Source: Thiemannella venezuelensis
Lineage (GTDB): Bacteria > Actinomycetota > Actinomycetes > Streptosporangiales > Streptosporangiaceae
Reading direction: 5' to 3'
Length of the DNA: 34,166 nucleotides
NCBI RefSeq assembly: GCF_014203605.1
Contig: NZ_JACHJJ010000042.1
Location: 1 to 34,166, forward strand
The notes below the pieces were generated by a model. The model did no database searches. It was given only the letters and a program-made list of their open reading frames with translations, and was not told where the DNA came from. This document shows positions 1 to 6,488 of this stretch, piece after piece; position 1 is the first letter of the stretch; each line of letters opens with the position of its first letter. A program made the translations under genes and the position numbers.

Positions 1-45
1 AACGCCGCGAAGAACATCCTCGCCGCCGGGCTGGCGGAGAGGTGA
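1..45 (+). CDS. tnpB: TnpB RNA-guided nuclease, C-terminal end only (partial)
   Basis: The first 14 codons read NAAKNILAAGLAER and then TGA. In TnpB (OrfB) proteins of IS200/IS605-type elements this NAAxNIL stretch directly follows the third RuvC catalytic aspartate, so this is the extreme C-terminus of a TnpB that begins outside the window. TnpB is an RNA-guided DNA nuclease that uses the omega-RNA transcribed from its own 3' end. The sequence immediately downstream has the expected omega-RNA/right-end character, which supports the call strongly despite the short peptide. Whether the rest of the gene is intact cannot be seen. Confidence 0.85.
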   Translation, partial: NAAKNILAAGLAER

Positions 46-185
46 AACGCCTGTGGAGCCGGTGTAAGACCTCAAGGGCGAAAGCCCGGCGGGCAGTCGG
101 CGGTGAAGCAGGAAACCCGACCCGTGAGGGTTGGAATCCCCCGGCTTCAGCCGTGGGGAGGAAGTCAAGACCCGAGTACCGCGCC
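46..185 (+). ncRNA. Omega-RNA (reRNA) scaffold and right end of an IS200/IS605-type element
   Basis: Directly after the tnpB stop lies a structured stretch: a GGGC-GAAA-GCCC hairpin near 74-85, an ACCC-GTG-AGGGT type hairpin near 118-132, and a strong stem at 138-158 (CCCC/GGGG plus CGGC/GCCG around TTCA). It ends in GAGGAAGTCAA at 158-168, the ending I know from many actinobacterial tnpB right ends. In TnpB systems the scaffold runs to the transposon boundary and the adjacent host sequence is the guide, so the guide here should start at about 169. The 5' end of the RNA is not determinable and probably lies inside tnpB; the 3' limit assumes a guide of about 16 nt. Confidence 0.72.
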
Positions 186-236
186 CCCGGCGCCCCCGGG
201 CCCGTCGAGGTCGGCCACCGGCCGGCCGGGCGGGGG

Positions 237-1004
237 TCAGAGCCGGGTGAGCACGCGCGGGCCGTCCTCGGTGATCGCCACCGTGTGCTCGACGTGGACG
301 GCGCGGCTGCCGTCGGCGGTGGACATGGTCCAGCCGTCGGCGGCGATCACGTAGTCGTCGCCGCCCCCGGCGGTGAACATCGGCTCGATCGCCAGCACCA
401 GCCCGGGCCGCAGGGTCAGGCCGCGGCCCGGGCGGCCGTGGTTGGGCACGTGCGGGTCCTCGTGCATGGCCCGGCCGATGCCGTGGCCGCCGAAGTCGTC
501 GGGGATGCCGTATCCGGCGGCCCGGCCGGTGCGGGTGACGGTGTGGCCGATGTCGCCCAGCCGCCCGCCCGGCACGCAGGCGGCGATCGCGGCCTCCAGC
601 GCGGCCTGCGCGGTCTCGATGAGCGCCAGGTCCTGCGCGCGGGGCGTGCCGACGATGAGGCTGACGGCGGCGTCGGCCGCCCAGCCGTCCAGGTAGACGC
701 CGAAGTCGACGCTGAGCAGGTCCCCGTCGCGCAGTCGGTAGCCGCCGGGGATGCCGTGCACGATCACCTCGTTGACCGAGGCGCAGATCACTGCGGGGAA
801 CGGGGTGGGGGCGAAGGACGGCCGGTAGCCCAGGAACGCCGAGCGGGCACCGGACTCGTCGATCACCGTCCGGGCGACCTGGTCGAGCTCCAGCAGGCTC
901 ACCCCCGTCGCGGCGTGTGCGGCGACCGCGTCCAGCGCCGCCGCCACGACCTTCCCCGCCTCGGCCATGGCCTCCACCTCGGCTGCGGTCTTGATCTCCA
1001 CCAT
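237..1004 (-). CDS. map: Type I methionine aminopeptidase
   Basis: A 255-residue protein that removes the initiator methionine from nascent proteins in the cytoplasm. All five dinuclear-metal ligands of the M24A family are visible: D100 (SVDFG), D111 (AADAA), H174 (GGHGIG), E207 (AIEPMF) and E239 (HVEHT), plus substrate-pocket histidines H83 and H181. The length fits a bare type I enzyme without the zinc-finger extension. The ATG at 1004 is preferred because AAGGAG lies 9-16 nt upstream; the open frame extends further but without support. It is divergent from a small XRE regulator, with an unusual repeated AT-rich region between them, so it may be a regulated second copy rather than the housekeeping enzyme. 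That last point is inference. Confidence 0.93.
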   Translation of the reverse strand: MVEIKTAAEVEAMAEAGKVVAAALDAVAAHAATGVSLLELDQVARTVIDESGARSAFLGYRPSFAPTPFPAVICASVNEVIVHGIPGGYRLRDGDLLSVDFGVYLDGWAADAAVSLIVGTPRAQDLALIETAQAALEAAIAACVPGGRLGDIGHTVTRTGRAAGYGIPDDFGGHGIGRAMHEDPHVPNHGRPGRGLTLRPGLVLAIEPMFTAGGGDDYVIAADGWTMSTADGSRAVHVEHTVAITEDGPRVLTRL

Positions 1005-1030
1005 GGTGCGCACTCCTTGTGATCCAATAA

Positions 1031-1084
1031 CTATACCGGTATTACTATCACGGTTTCCGGTATTGTTATCACGGTTGCTAGGAT
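1031..1084. promoter_or_regulatory. Divergent map/xre promoter with palindrome and 21-bp-spaced direct repeats
   Basis: This AT-rich island lies in otherwise very GC-rich DNA. CCGGTATTACTATCACGGT at 1036-1054 is repeated as CCGGTATTGTTATCACGGT at 1057-1075: 17 of 19 bases match, with a 21-bp period, two helical turns. The palindrome ATACCGGTAT occupies 1033-1042 and imperfect symmetry extends beyond it. TAGGAT at 1079-1084 is a plausible -10 seven bases before the xre ATG, which would make that mRNA leaderless. The arrangement suits binding of the adjacent XRE protein as an autoregulator that also controls map. Confidence 0.6.
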
Positions 1085-1091
1085 CGTGCGC

Positions 1092-1346
1092 ATGGTGCGA
1101 CCTCCGCTGACCGACCTCGACCGCGAACGCGGCCACCGCCTGGGCGCGGTCCTGCGCCAGGCGCGCGGCACCCGGAGCATGGCGGAGGTGGCCGCCGCCG
1201 CGGGACTGTCCGCCGAGACCCTCCGAAAGATCGAGACCGGCAGGGTGCCCACGCCGGCCTTCTTCACCATCGCCGCCCTCGCCCAGGCCCTCGGCGTCTC
1301 CCTGGACGTCCTGTCCGAGGTCAGCGCCGCCGACCGCGCCGCCTGA
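1092..1346 (+). CDS. Small XRE-family helix-turn-helix regulator
   Basis: An 84-residue DNA-binding protein that is almost entirely one HTH_3/XRE domain (about residues 15-76), with the signature pattern MAEVAAAAGLSAETLRKIE followed by the GRVPTP turn and a second helical pair. No ligand-binding or oligomerisation domain is present. The ATG at 1092 was chosen over an in-frame GTG at 1086 because no ribosome binding site exists and TAGGAT at 1079-1084 would put the transcript start at or next to this ATG. It is transcribed divergently from map across a repeated palindromic region and is probably the regulator of both genes. Confidence 0.85.
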   Translation: MVRPPLTDLDRERGHRLGAVLRQARGTRSMAEVAAAAGLSAETLRKIETGRVPTPAFFTIAALAQALGVSLDVLSEVSAADRAA

Positions 1347-1487
1347 CGCCCCTCGCCGCCGGGCGGCGCAGCCGTACCGGGCGGGGAACGGCGAGCGGAT
1401 CAGGGCGATCACGGTGCGTCTGCACCGGCGCGACCGCGGAGCCGCGGGACGGGCGACGGGCGACGGGCGCGGCGCCGAGACCGCCGC
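1347..1487. other. Gap between convergent xre and recombinase genes, one small hairpin
   Basis: These 141 bp separate the XRE gene from the 3' end of the tyrosine recombinase. The only clear structure is CGGTGC-GTCT-GCACCG at 1412-1427, a 6-bp perfect stem with no U-run; it may aid termination in either direction. No gene or attachment site was recognised. Confidence 0.4.
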
Positions 1488-2615
1488 TCACGCCTCCGGG
1501 TACGGCACCGGCCCGGGGGCCTCCTCCGGATGTCCGCCCGCGTTCCGCGCGCCGCGCAGCAGCGGGTGGGCGCGCATCGCCACCTCCAGCTCGCCGGGCA
1601 GTTCGTCGCGGTAGCGGCCCAGCGTCGACAGGTCGCTGTGGCCCAGCACCCGCCGGACCGCGTCCATGTCCACGGCGTCGGCCAGCAGGTGGGTGGCGGT
1701 CGTGTGGCGCAGCCCGTGCGGCGTCACCGAGCGGCGCCGGTCCGGGTCGACCCGCCGCTGCACCCGGTCGATCACCGCCTGCACGTCCCCCCGCGCCAGC
1801 CGCCTGCCCCGCCACGACAGCAGCAGCGCCTTGTCCGGCGTCTCCGGCCGGCCCCGGGCCAGGTAGACCTCCAGCATCCGCGCCACGTCGCCGGGCAGCG
1901 GCACGTCCCGGGTCCCGCCGCCCTTGCCGAAGATCCGCCAGTAGCGCACCCCGTCGTTGGTGTAGAAGTCCTCGGTATTGGCGCGGACCAGCTCCGAGAC
2001 GCGCGGACCGACCGTCGACAGCAGCAGCACGATCAGCGCGTCCCGCAGTTCGGTGCGCTGGTCGCGGCGCCTGGTCCCGCGCTCGCCGGGTGCCGGGGGC
2101 GCCGTGCCGCCGTCCTCGCCCAGCGCCCGGGCCGCGCCGATCAGGCCCTGGGCCTGCTCGCGGGTCAGCGCCCGCCGCTCCGGGCGCAGCCCGCCGCGCT
2201 CGCGGGCCGTGACCGTCGCCGCCGTCATCGGGTTGATCTGCACCCAGCCCGCCAGCGCCGCGTGCTTGAACAGCGCCGAGACCGACCGGCGGAACCGGGC
2301 CTGCGAGGACGCCGACTGCGCCGGTCCCGCCGCGCTCTCCGGCCCGGGGGCGATCGGCATCCCGTCACGCGGCCGGGCGCGCCGCCCGTCGGGCTTGCGG
2401 GCGAACGCCAGCAGGACCGCGTCCACGTCCTCGCCGGTCAGGTCGTCCAGCACCCGGTCCGCCCCGGCCAGTTCCGTGAACGTCGCCACGTCGCGCGCGT
2501 AGACCTCCGCGGTGGCGGGCGAGAGCGCACCCGTGGAGGTCTTCGCCCGGACCAGCTCCACGTAGCGGTCGGCGGACTCGGCGACGGTGAGGCGGTTGAG
2601 ATCGGCGGGTCGCAT
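1488..2615 (-). CDS. Tyrosine recombinase / phage-type integrase
   Basis: A 375-residue site-specific recombinase. The N-terminal SAM-like core-binding domain covers about residues 12-120 and the catalytic domain about 150-345. The full catalytic set is visible: R205 (VGPRVSEL), K231 (FGKGGG), H300 and R303 (TPHGLRHT), H326 (LGHSD) and the nucleophile Y335 (LGRYRD). It is longer than XerC/XerD (about 300 residues) because of a Gly/Arg/Asp-rich insert at 160-190 and a C-terminal tail. The ATG at 2615 is preceded by AAAGGA at a rather long spacing of 14 nt. No tRNA, att repeat, excisionase or phage gene is adjacent, so it may be a stand-alone recombinase or the last remnant of an integrated element. 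Confidence 0.9.
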   Translation of the reverse strand: MRPADLNRLTVAESADRYVELVRAKTSTGALSPATAEVYARDVATFTELAGADRVLDDLTGEDVDAVLLAFARKPDGRRARPRDGMPIAPGPESAAGPAQSASSQARFRRSVSALFKHAALAGWVQINPMTAATVTARERGGLRPERRALTREQAQGLIGAARALGEDGGTAPPAPGERGTRRRDQRTELRDALIVLLLSTVGPRVSELVRANTEDFYTNDGVRYWRIFGKGGGTRDVPLPGDVARMLEVYLARGRPETPDKALLLSWRGRRLARGDVQAVIDRVQRRVDPDRRRSVTPHGLRHTTATHLLADAVDMDAVRRVLGHSDLSTLGRYRDELPGELEVAMRAHPLLRGARNAGGHPEEAPGPVPYPEA

Positions 2616-2688
2616 GGGGGCGGGGGTGTCCTTTCTCGGTTCGCACGACCGTACCGCGCGGCACCGACACGGAGGCCCGCCCGCACGG

Positions 2689-3657
2689 TCAAGTGGGCGG
2701 GGCCGCCGCGGAGAGCAGGGTCTCTCCCGCCTCGCTCCGGGCGTACAGGACATACCGTCCGCTCCGGTGGGCGCTGACCAGACCGGCGTCGCGCAGCGCC
2801 GTCAGGTGCTGCGACACCCCGCCCATCGACATCCCGGTACGGCCGCTCAGGTGGGTGGTGGAGGCGGGTGTGTCCAGCTCGGCCAGGAGCAGGGCGCGCG
2901 AGCGGCCGAGTACGGCCGCCAGCGCCTCGGGCACGCCGGTGGTGCGCCGCTCCCACAGGGTGGCGATGCCGCGAGGGGAGTAGCGCAGCGTGGGCTGCCA
3001 CGGGGGCGCCGTCACCGAGAACAGGCGCGGCCAGACGAACACCGACGGCACCAGCAGCAGACCGCGCCCGCCCAGTTCCCGGACCGCCGACACGTGCCGG
3101 TGCGCCACGAACAGGGTGTCGTCCTCCCACCGGACGGCCGGGTCCAGGTCGTTGAGGAGCCTGTCCGCGCCGCCCTCGGCGAGCCGGCGGGCGCGGTACA
3201 GCACGTCGCCCTCCAGCAGGGCGCGGATCCTGGGCCAGTACGGCGCCAGCGTGATCGCCCAGTAGCCCCGGATGACGTCGGCCAGCCGCTCCAGCCCGGT
3301 GGCGGGGTCCTCGCGCAGGACGGCCAGGCGCGGGCTGTCGCCGGCGGCGTCCACCTGGCCGGGCGGGGTCGAGCGCATCGTGGCCAGTTCCACCTCCAGG
3401 TCGGGGGAGGTGGTGACCGGCGGCGGGCACACGAACGCCGGGATCGTCCGGGTCGGCACCGGCACCAGGTCGGACAGCATGCCCCAGTCCAGGCCGGAGG
3501 CGTCCAGGCGGGGCCGTACCGCCGCCACCCACGGCCGGTGCAGGGGATGCTCGCCGGGGCTCTTGAGCACCCGGACGCTGGCGATCACCTCCCACAGGGG
3601 GGAGAACGCGAACCGGGTGCACGCCAGGTCCGCCAGGCCGAACCCGAGTTTCAGCAC
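2689..3657 (-). CDS. ArsR-family regulator with N-terminal DUF5937-like domain
   Basis: A 322-residue cytoplasmic protein. Residues 1 to about 240 resemble the DUF5937-like domain common in actinobacterial ArsR-type regulators. The C-terminal winged helix at about 245-316 reads STTHLSGRTGMSMGGVSQHL followed by the beta-wing AGLVSAHRSGRYVLYARS. No metal-binding cysteine pair of the ArsR/SmtB kind is present, so metal sensing is unlikely. It starts at GTG with an excellent GAGGAGGT ribosome binding site five to six bases upstream. It is divergent from an MFS exporter 96 bp away, a classic local repressor-transporter pair. The recombinase gene follows 73 bp downstream on the same strand. Confidence 0.88.
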   Translation of the reverse strand: MLKLGFGLADLACTRFAFSPLWEVIASVRVLKSPGEHPLHRPWVAAVRPRLDASGLDWGMLSDLVPVPTRTIPAFVCPPPVTTSPDLEVELATMRSTPPGQVDAAGDSPRLAVLREDPATGLERLADVIRGYWAITLAPYWPRIRALLEGDVLYRARRLAEGGADRLLNDLDPAVRWEDDTLFVAHRHVSAVRELGGRGLLLVPSVFVWPRLFSVTAPPWQPTLRYSPRGIATLWERRTTGVPEALAAVLGRSRALLLAELDTPASTTHLSGRTGMSMGGVSQHLTALRDAGLVSAHRSGRYVLYARSEAGETLLSAAAPPT

Positions 3658-3753
3658 GGCACCTCCTCTCCCGGCCCGGGGGAAGCGGACCGGTTGGATT
3701 CGCTCCCTCCTAAATTAATGGAGACCCCCGCGCGGGGGCGGAAGGGTCGCCGC
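3658..3753. promoter_or_regulatory. Divergent arsR/MFS promoter region with perfect CG palindrome
   Basis: The gap between the divergent regulator and exporter contains an AT-rich core, TAAATTAATG at 3711-3720, probably holding the promoter elements of one or both genes. A perfect 14-bp palindrome, CCCCCGCGCGGGGG, lies at 3725-3738, just before the exporter ribosome binding site GGAAGGG (3740-3746). The palindrome could be an operator or a leader stem that affects translation. Exact -35/-10 boxes could not be assigned. Confidence 0.4.
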
Positions 3754-5112
3754 ATGACGACGACACCGGACAGGACATCGGAGGAGGACCCGGAGCGGGC
3801 CCTGGGGGTGCCCCCGGCGGAGCTCGCGGGGACGGCCCTGCCCGGAGGGGCGGCGCCGGGGCGGTCGGTCTTCGCCGATCCCGACTTCCGCCGGCTGTTC
3901 GCCGCGGCCGCCATGAGCAGGCTGGGCACCTCGATCGGTCACCTGGCCGTTCCGCTGGCCGCGGTGACGGCGCTGGCGGCCACGCCCGGCGAGCTGGGCG
4001 TGCTGGCCATGCTGAGCACGCTGGCGTTCCTGCTGATCGGCCTGCCCGCGGGGGTGTGGGTCGACCGGCTGCGGCGGCGGCCGGTGATGGTCGTCGCGGA
4101 CCTGGTGCGGGCCGCGCTCCTGGCGTCGGTGCCGCTGGCCTGGTGGCTCGGGGCGCTGACCTTCGCCCATCTGTGCGCGGTGGTGCTGGTCTGCGGGTTC
4201 GCCACCGTGTTCTTCGAGATCGCCGACCAGAGCTACCTGCCGCAGCTGGTCGGTCCGGACCGGCTCACGGCGGCCAACACCGCGCTGGTCAGCATGGACG
4301 CCGCCAACCAGCTGGCCGGGCGGGGCATCGGCGGTCTGCTGATCCAGCTGCTGTCGGCGCCGGCGGCGATCCTGGTGGACGCGCTGAGTTACCTGTGGTC
4401 GGCGGTGTGCCTGCGCGGGATCACCCGGGCCGAGCCCCCTCCCGCGCGCGGGGAGCGCACGAGCCTGCCGCGCGAGGTCGGGCAGGGGCTGGGCATGGTC
4501 GCCGGGCACCCGATCCTGCGGGCCATCGCCGTGGAGGGGGCGCTGACGAACCTGGCGATCCAGATCGTCCAGACGGTTCTGCCCCTGGTGTTCGTGCGGG
4601 AACTGGGCCTGTCACCGCTGTGGTTCGGGGTGTTCCTGACCGCCGGAGGGGTGGGCTTCCTCCTCGGTTCCGCGGGCGCCGCCCGGCTCGGACGGCGTTT
4701 CGGGGAGAGCCGCGTGGTCTGGCTGACCAGTGTGGCGGTCGTGCCGTTCGCACCCCTGATCCCCCTGGTCGACGCCGGGGCGGGGCTGTGGCTGGCCGGG
4801 GCCGGATGGATGGCGGTCACCTACAAGGTCGGTGTCGCCAACGTGATCAAAGTGGGCTTCCGGCAGCGGGTCACCCCCGGCCGCCTGCTGGGCAGGGTCA
4901 CCGCGACGATGCGGTTCATGTTCACCGGGGCGCTGGCGATCGGGGCCGGGGCGGCGGGGCTGATCGGCGAGCTGGCCGGTACGCGGGCCGCGCTGTGGGC
5001 GGGCGCGGCGGTGCTCGCGGTGAGCTTCCTGCCGATCATGCTCTCGCCGCTGCGGACCCTGCGGGACCTTCCGGACGGTGCGGGAGGCGCACCGGGGACG
5101 CCGGAGGACTGA
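3754..5112 (+). CDS. Major facilitator superfamily exporter
   Basis: A 452-residue membrane protein with about twelve hydrophobic segments and a loop-2/3 motif of the form PAGVWVDRLRRRPVM, typical of MFS drug or siderophore exporters of the EntS/MefA-like group. Residues 1-35 are a hydrophilic cytoplasmic tail rich in Pro, Glu and Ala. The ATG at 3754 has GGAAGGG about 8 bases upstream. It is divergent from the ArsR/DUF5937-like regulator, which makes regulated efflux of a small molecule the likely job. The substrate cannot be read from sequence. The C-terminus ends in a short Gly/Pro/Asp tail. Confidence 0.9.
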   Translation: MTTTPDRTSEEDPERALGVPPAELAGTALPGGAAPGRSVFADPDFRRLFAAAAMSRLGTSIGHLAVPLAAVTALAATPGELGVLAMLSTLAFLLIGLPAGVWVDRLRRRPVMVVADLVRAALLASVPLAWWLGALTFAHLCAVVLVCGFATVFFEIADQSYLPQLVGPDRLTAANTALVSMDAANQLAGRGIGGLLIQLLSAPAAILVDALSYLWSAVCLRGITRAEPPPARGERTSLPREVGQGLGMVAGHPILRAIAVEGALTNLAIQIVQTVLPLVFVRELGLSPLWFGVFLTAGGVGFLLGSAGAARLGRRFGESRVVWLTSVAVVPFAPLIPLVDAGAGLWLAGAGWMAVTYKVGVANVIKVGFRQRVTPGRLLGRVTATMRFMFTGALAIGAGAAGLIGELAGTRAALWAGAAVLAVSFLPIMLSPLRTLRDLPDGAGGAPGTPED

Positions 5113-5122
5113 CCCCGAGCGA

Positions 5123-5145
5123 GCCCCGCATCGGGGCAATATGAT
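5123..5145 (+). promoter_or_regulatory. Likely leaderless promoter with preceding inverted repeat
   Basis: GCCCCG-CAT-CGGGGC at 5123-5137 forms a 6-bp inverted repeat just after the MFS stop codon. TATGAT at 5140-5145 matches an actinobacterial -10 box and lies six bases before the ATG at 5152. No ribosome binding site precedes that ATG, so transcription probably begins at the start codon. The inverted repeat may be a weak terminator for the exporter gene or an operator. Confidence 0.5.
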
Positions 5146-5151
5146 CCAATA

Positions 5152-5616
5152 ATGCCGAATATTGGACCGACGGAACTTCTGATCATCGGAGGGATCCCCC
5201 TCCTGATTCTGATGATCGTCGGGGGGCTCCTTCTCTCACGGCGGACCGGGCGCTCCCGGCCGCTCCCCCCGCCCGGGCCGCTCGCGCCCCGCATGGGCCC
5301 CGGCGACCTGCGGACGCAGGCGCAGGCCCTGATCGCGCAGGGAAAGCAGATCCACGCGGTCAAACTGGTCCGCGAGCAGACGGGTATGCGCCTCGTCGAG
5401 GCCAAGCGCTACGTCGACGACCTGGCCGCGGGCCGGATGCCCGCGACGCCTCCGGCGTTTCCGGCGCCCCCGGGGGTCCCGCGCGGCGGCGACCTGGCCG
5501 ACCGGGTCCGCGGGCTCAAGGCGTCCGGCCGCGCCGAGCAGGCCGTCCTGCTGGTGCGCGGCGAGACGGGGATGGCCGAGGACGAGGCCCGCAGCTTCGT
5601 CGACGCGATCCGGTAG
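5152..5616 (+). CDS. Membrane-anchored protein with two L7/L12 C-terminal-domain-like segments
   Basis: A 154-residue protein. Residues about 6-28 form one hydrophobic transmembrane helix (IGPTELLIIGGIPLLILMIV), followed by a Pro-rich linker. The cytoplasmic part carries two similar segments: AVKLVREQTGMRLVEAKRYV (about 68-87) and AVLLVRGETGMAEDEARSFV (about 131-150). Both match the helix-loop-helix of ribosomal protein L7/L12, whose consensus is KVVREITGLGLKEAKDLV. In L7/L12 this face recruits translation factors; the role of such domains in membrane proteins is unknown to me. The ATG at 5152 has no ribosome binding site but sits six bases after TATGAT. It follows the MFS gene by 39 bp but probably has its own promoter. 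Confidence 0.8.
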   Translation: MPNIGPTELLIIGGIPLLILMIVGGLLLSRRTGRSRPLPPPGPLAPRMGPGDLRTQAQALIAQGKQIHAVKLVREQTGMRLVEAKRYVDDLAAGRMPATPPAFPAPPGVPRGGDLADRVRGLKASGRAEQAVLLVRGETGMAEDEARSFVDAIR

Positions 5617-5626
5617 CCCCCGAGGC

Positions 5627-5650
5627 GGCGGGGAGAGGCGCCTCCCCGCC
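5627..5650. terminator. Stem-loop terminator after the L7/L12-like gene
   Basis: GGCGGGGAG at 5627-5635 pairs perfectly with CTCCCCGCC at 5642-5650 around a 6-nt loop. There is no U-run, as is usual for actinobacterial terminators. Confidence 0.6.
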
Positions 5651-5657
5651 GGCGACT

Positions 5658-5696
5658 CCGGATAGCGGCGGGGAGGCGCTCCCCGCCGCTATCCGG
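5658..5696. terminator. Perfect 18-bp hairpin between convergent genes
   Basis: CCGGATAGCGGCGGGGAG at 5658-5675 pairs base for base with 5679-5696 around a 3-nt GCG loop. It separates convergent genes and probably terminates both. Its right arm contains the TAG stop codon (5689-5691) of the minus-strand amidotransferase-like gene. The inner part repeats the GGCGGGGAG/CTCCCCGCC stem of the neighbouring hairpin, which suggests duplication. Confidence 0.75.
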
Positions 5697-6411
5697 CCGC
5701 GGGGACCCGCCCGCCGGAGCGGCTCCCGGCATGGGCGACGGCGGCGGAGGCGAAGGCGGTGATGACCGGGTGGGGGCGGGTGCCGTCCCCGGCGAGCTCC
5801 GGCTGGAAGAGCGTGGCCAGGAAGAACGGGTGGTCCGGAAGCTCCAGGACCCGTACGGCCCCCGCCTCGTCCCGGCCGGTGAAGCGCAGCCCGCCCGCCT
5901 CCAGGACCGGCAGGTAGCGGGTGTTGAGCCCGAAGTTGCAGGAGTAGCGCTCCACGCTGCGCTCCGCCCCGATGACGCGCTCGGCCAGCGAGCCGGGCGC
6001 CAGCCGTACCGCGTCCTCGTGGCCGGCCAGCGAGCACTCCAGCGGCACCAGCAGGAACTCCTCGGCCTCCGGGTCGTTCTCGGCGTGCGCCACGGCCAGG
6101 CCCAGCACGTTGCGGGCGTACTCCAGGACGGTGTGCTGGAACCCGCCGCAGGTGCCCAGGAACGGGATGCCGTGCTCGCGGGCGGTGCGGGCGGCGTTCA
6201 CCGCCCCGGCCTCGCTGCGGTACGGGCTGCCGGGCAGCATCCAGATCGCGTCGAACCCGGTGAGATCGTCGGCGTCGGTGGTGGGGATCCAGTAGGCGTC
6301 CAGCGTCAGCCCGTCGCGCTCGCGCAGCGCCGCCAGCAGGGCGGGGACGCGGGTGTGGGCCTGGACACTGGGAGATCGGTCGCCGACCAGGGCGACTGCG
6401 GCAGTGGTCAT
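5689..6411 (-). CDS. Class I glutamine-amidotransferase-like protein (CTP synthase C-terminal related)
   Basis: A 240-residue stand-alone protein resembling the GATase domain of CTP synthase. The nucleophile elbow is clear: GTCGGFQHTVLEYARNVLG with Cys88. The triad position normally read as FHPE is LFQPE here (Q203, E205), so the catalytic histidine is replaced by glutamine. Upstream features DAIWMLPGSPY (oxyanion strand) and HPFFLATLF are conserved. No synthetase domain is present. Classical glutaminase activity is therefore doubtful; it may hydrolyse another substrate or act without catalysis. The ATG at 6411 has only a weak AAGG upstream. It is divergent from a LysR regulator 77 bp away, a plausible regulator-target pair. 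Confidence 0.82.
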   Translation of the reverse strand: MTTAAVALVGDRSPSVQAHTRVPALLAALRERDGLTLDAYWIPTTDADDLTGFDAIWMLPGSPYRSEAGAVNAARTAREHGIPFLGTCGGFQHTVLEYARNVLGLAVAHAENDPEAEEFLLVPLECSLAGHEDAVRLAPGSLAERVIGAERSVERYSCNFGLNTRYLPVLEAGGLRFTGRDEAGAVRVLELPDHPFFLATLFQPELAGDGTRPHPVITAFASAAVAHAGSRSGGRVPAAG

Positions 6412-6474
6412 GCCTTCATCCTGGCGGGCACCCCGAGGTAAGCGCCAACGATGATTCCTGCTGAGTCGATAAGC

Positions 6475-6480
6475 GATACT
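6475..6480 (+). promoter_or_regulatory. Candidate -10 box of the LysR gene
   Basis: GATACT lies eight bases before the GTG start of the LysR gene, which has no ribosome binding site. A leaderless or nearly leaderless transcript is likely. No good -35 box was seen. Confidence 0.4.
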
Positions 6481-6488
6481 GATGCACC

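Noticed and set aside
1347-2688. tRNA or att site near the tyrosine recombinase
   Set aside because: No cloverleaf-like sequence or direct repeat of useful length could be found on either side.
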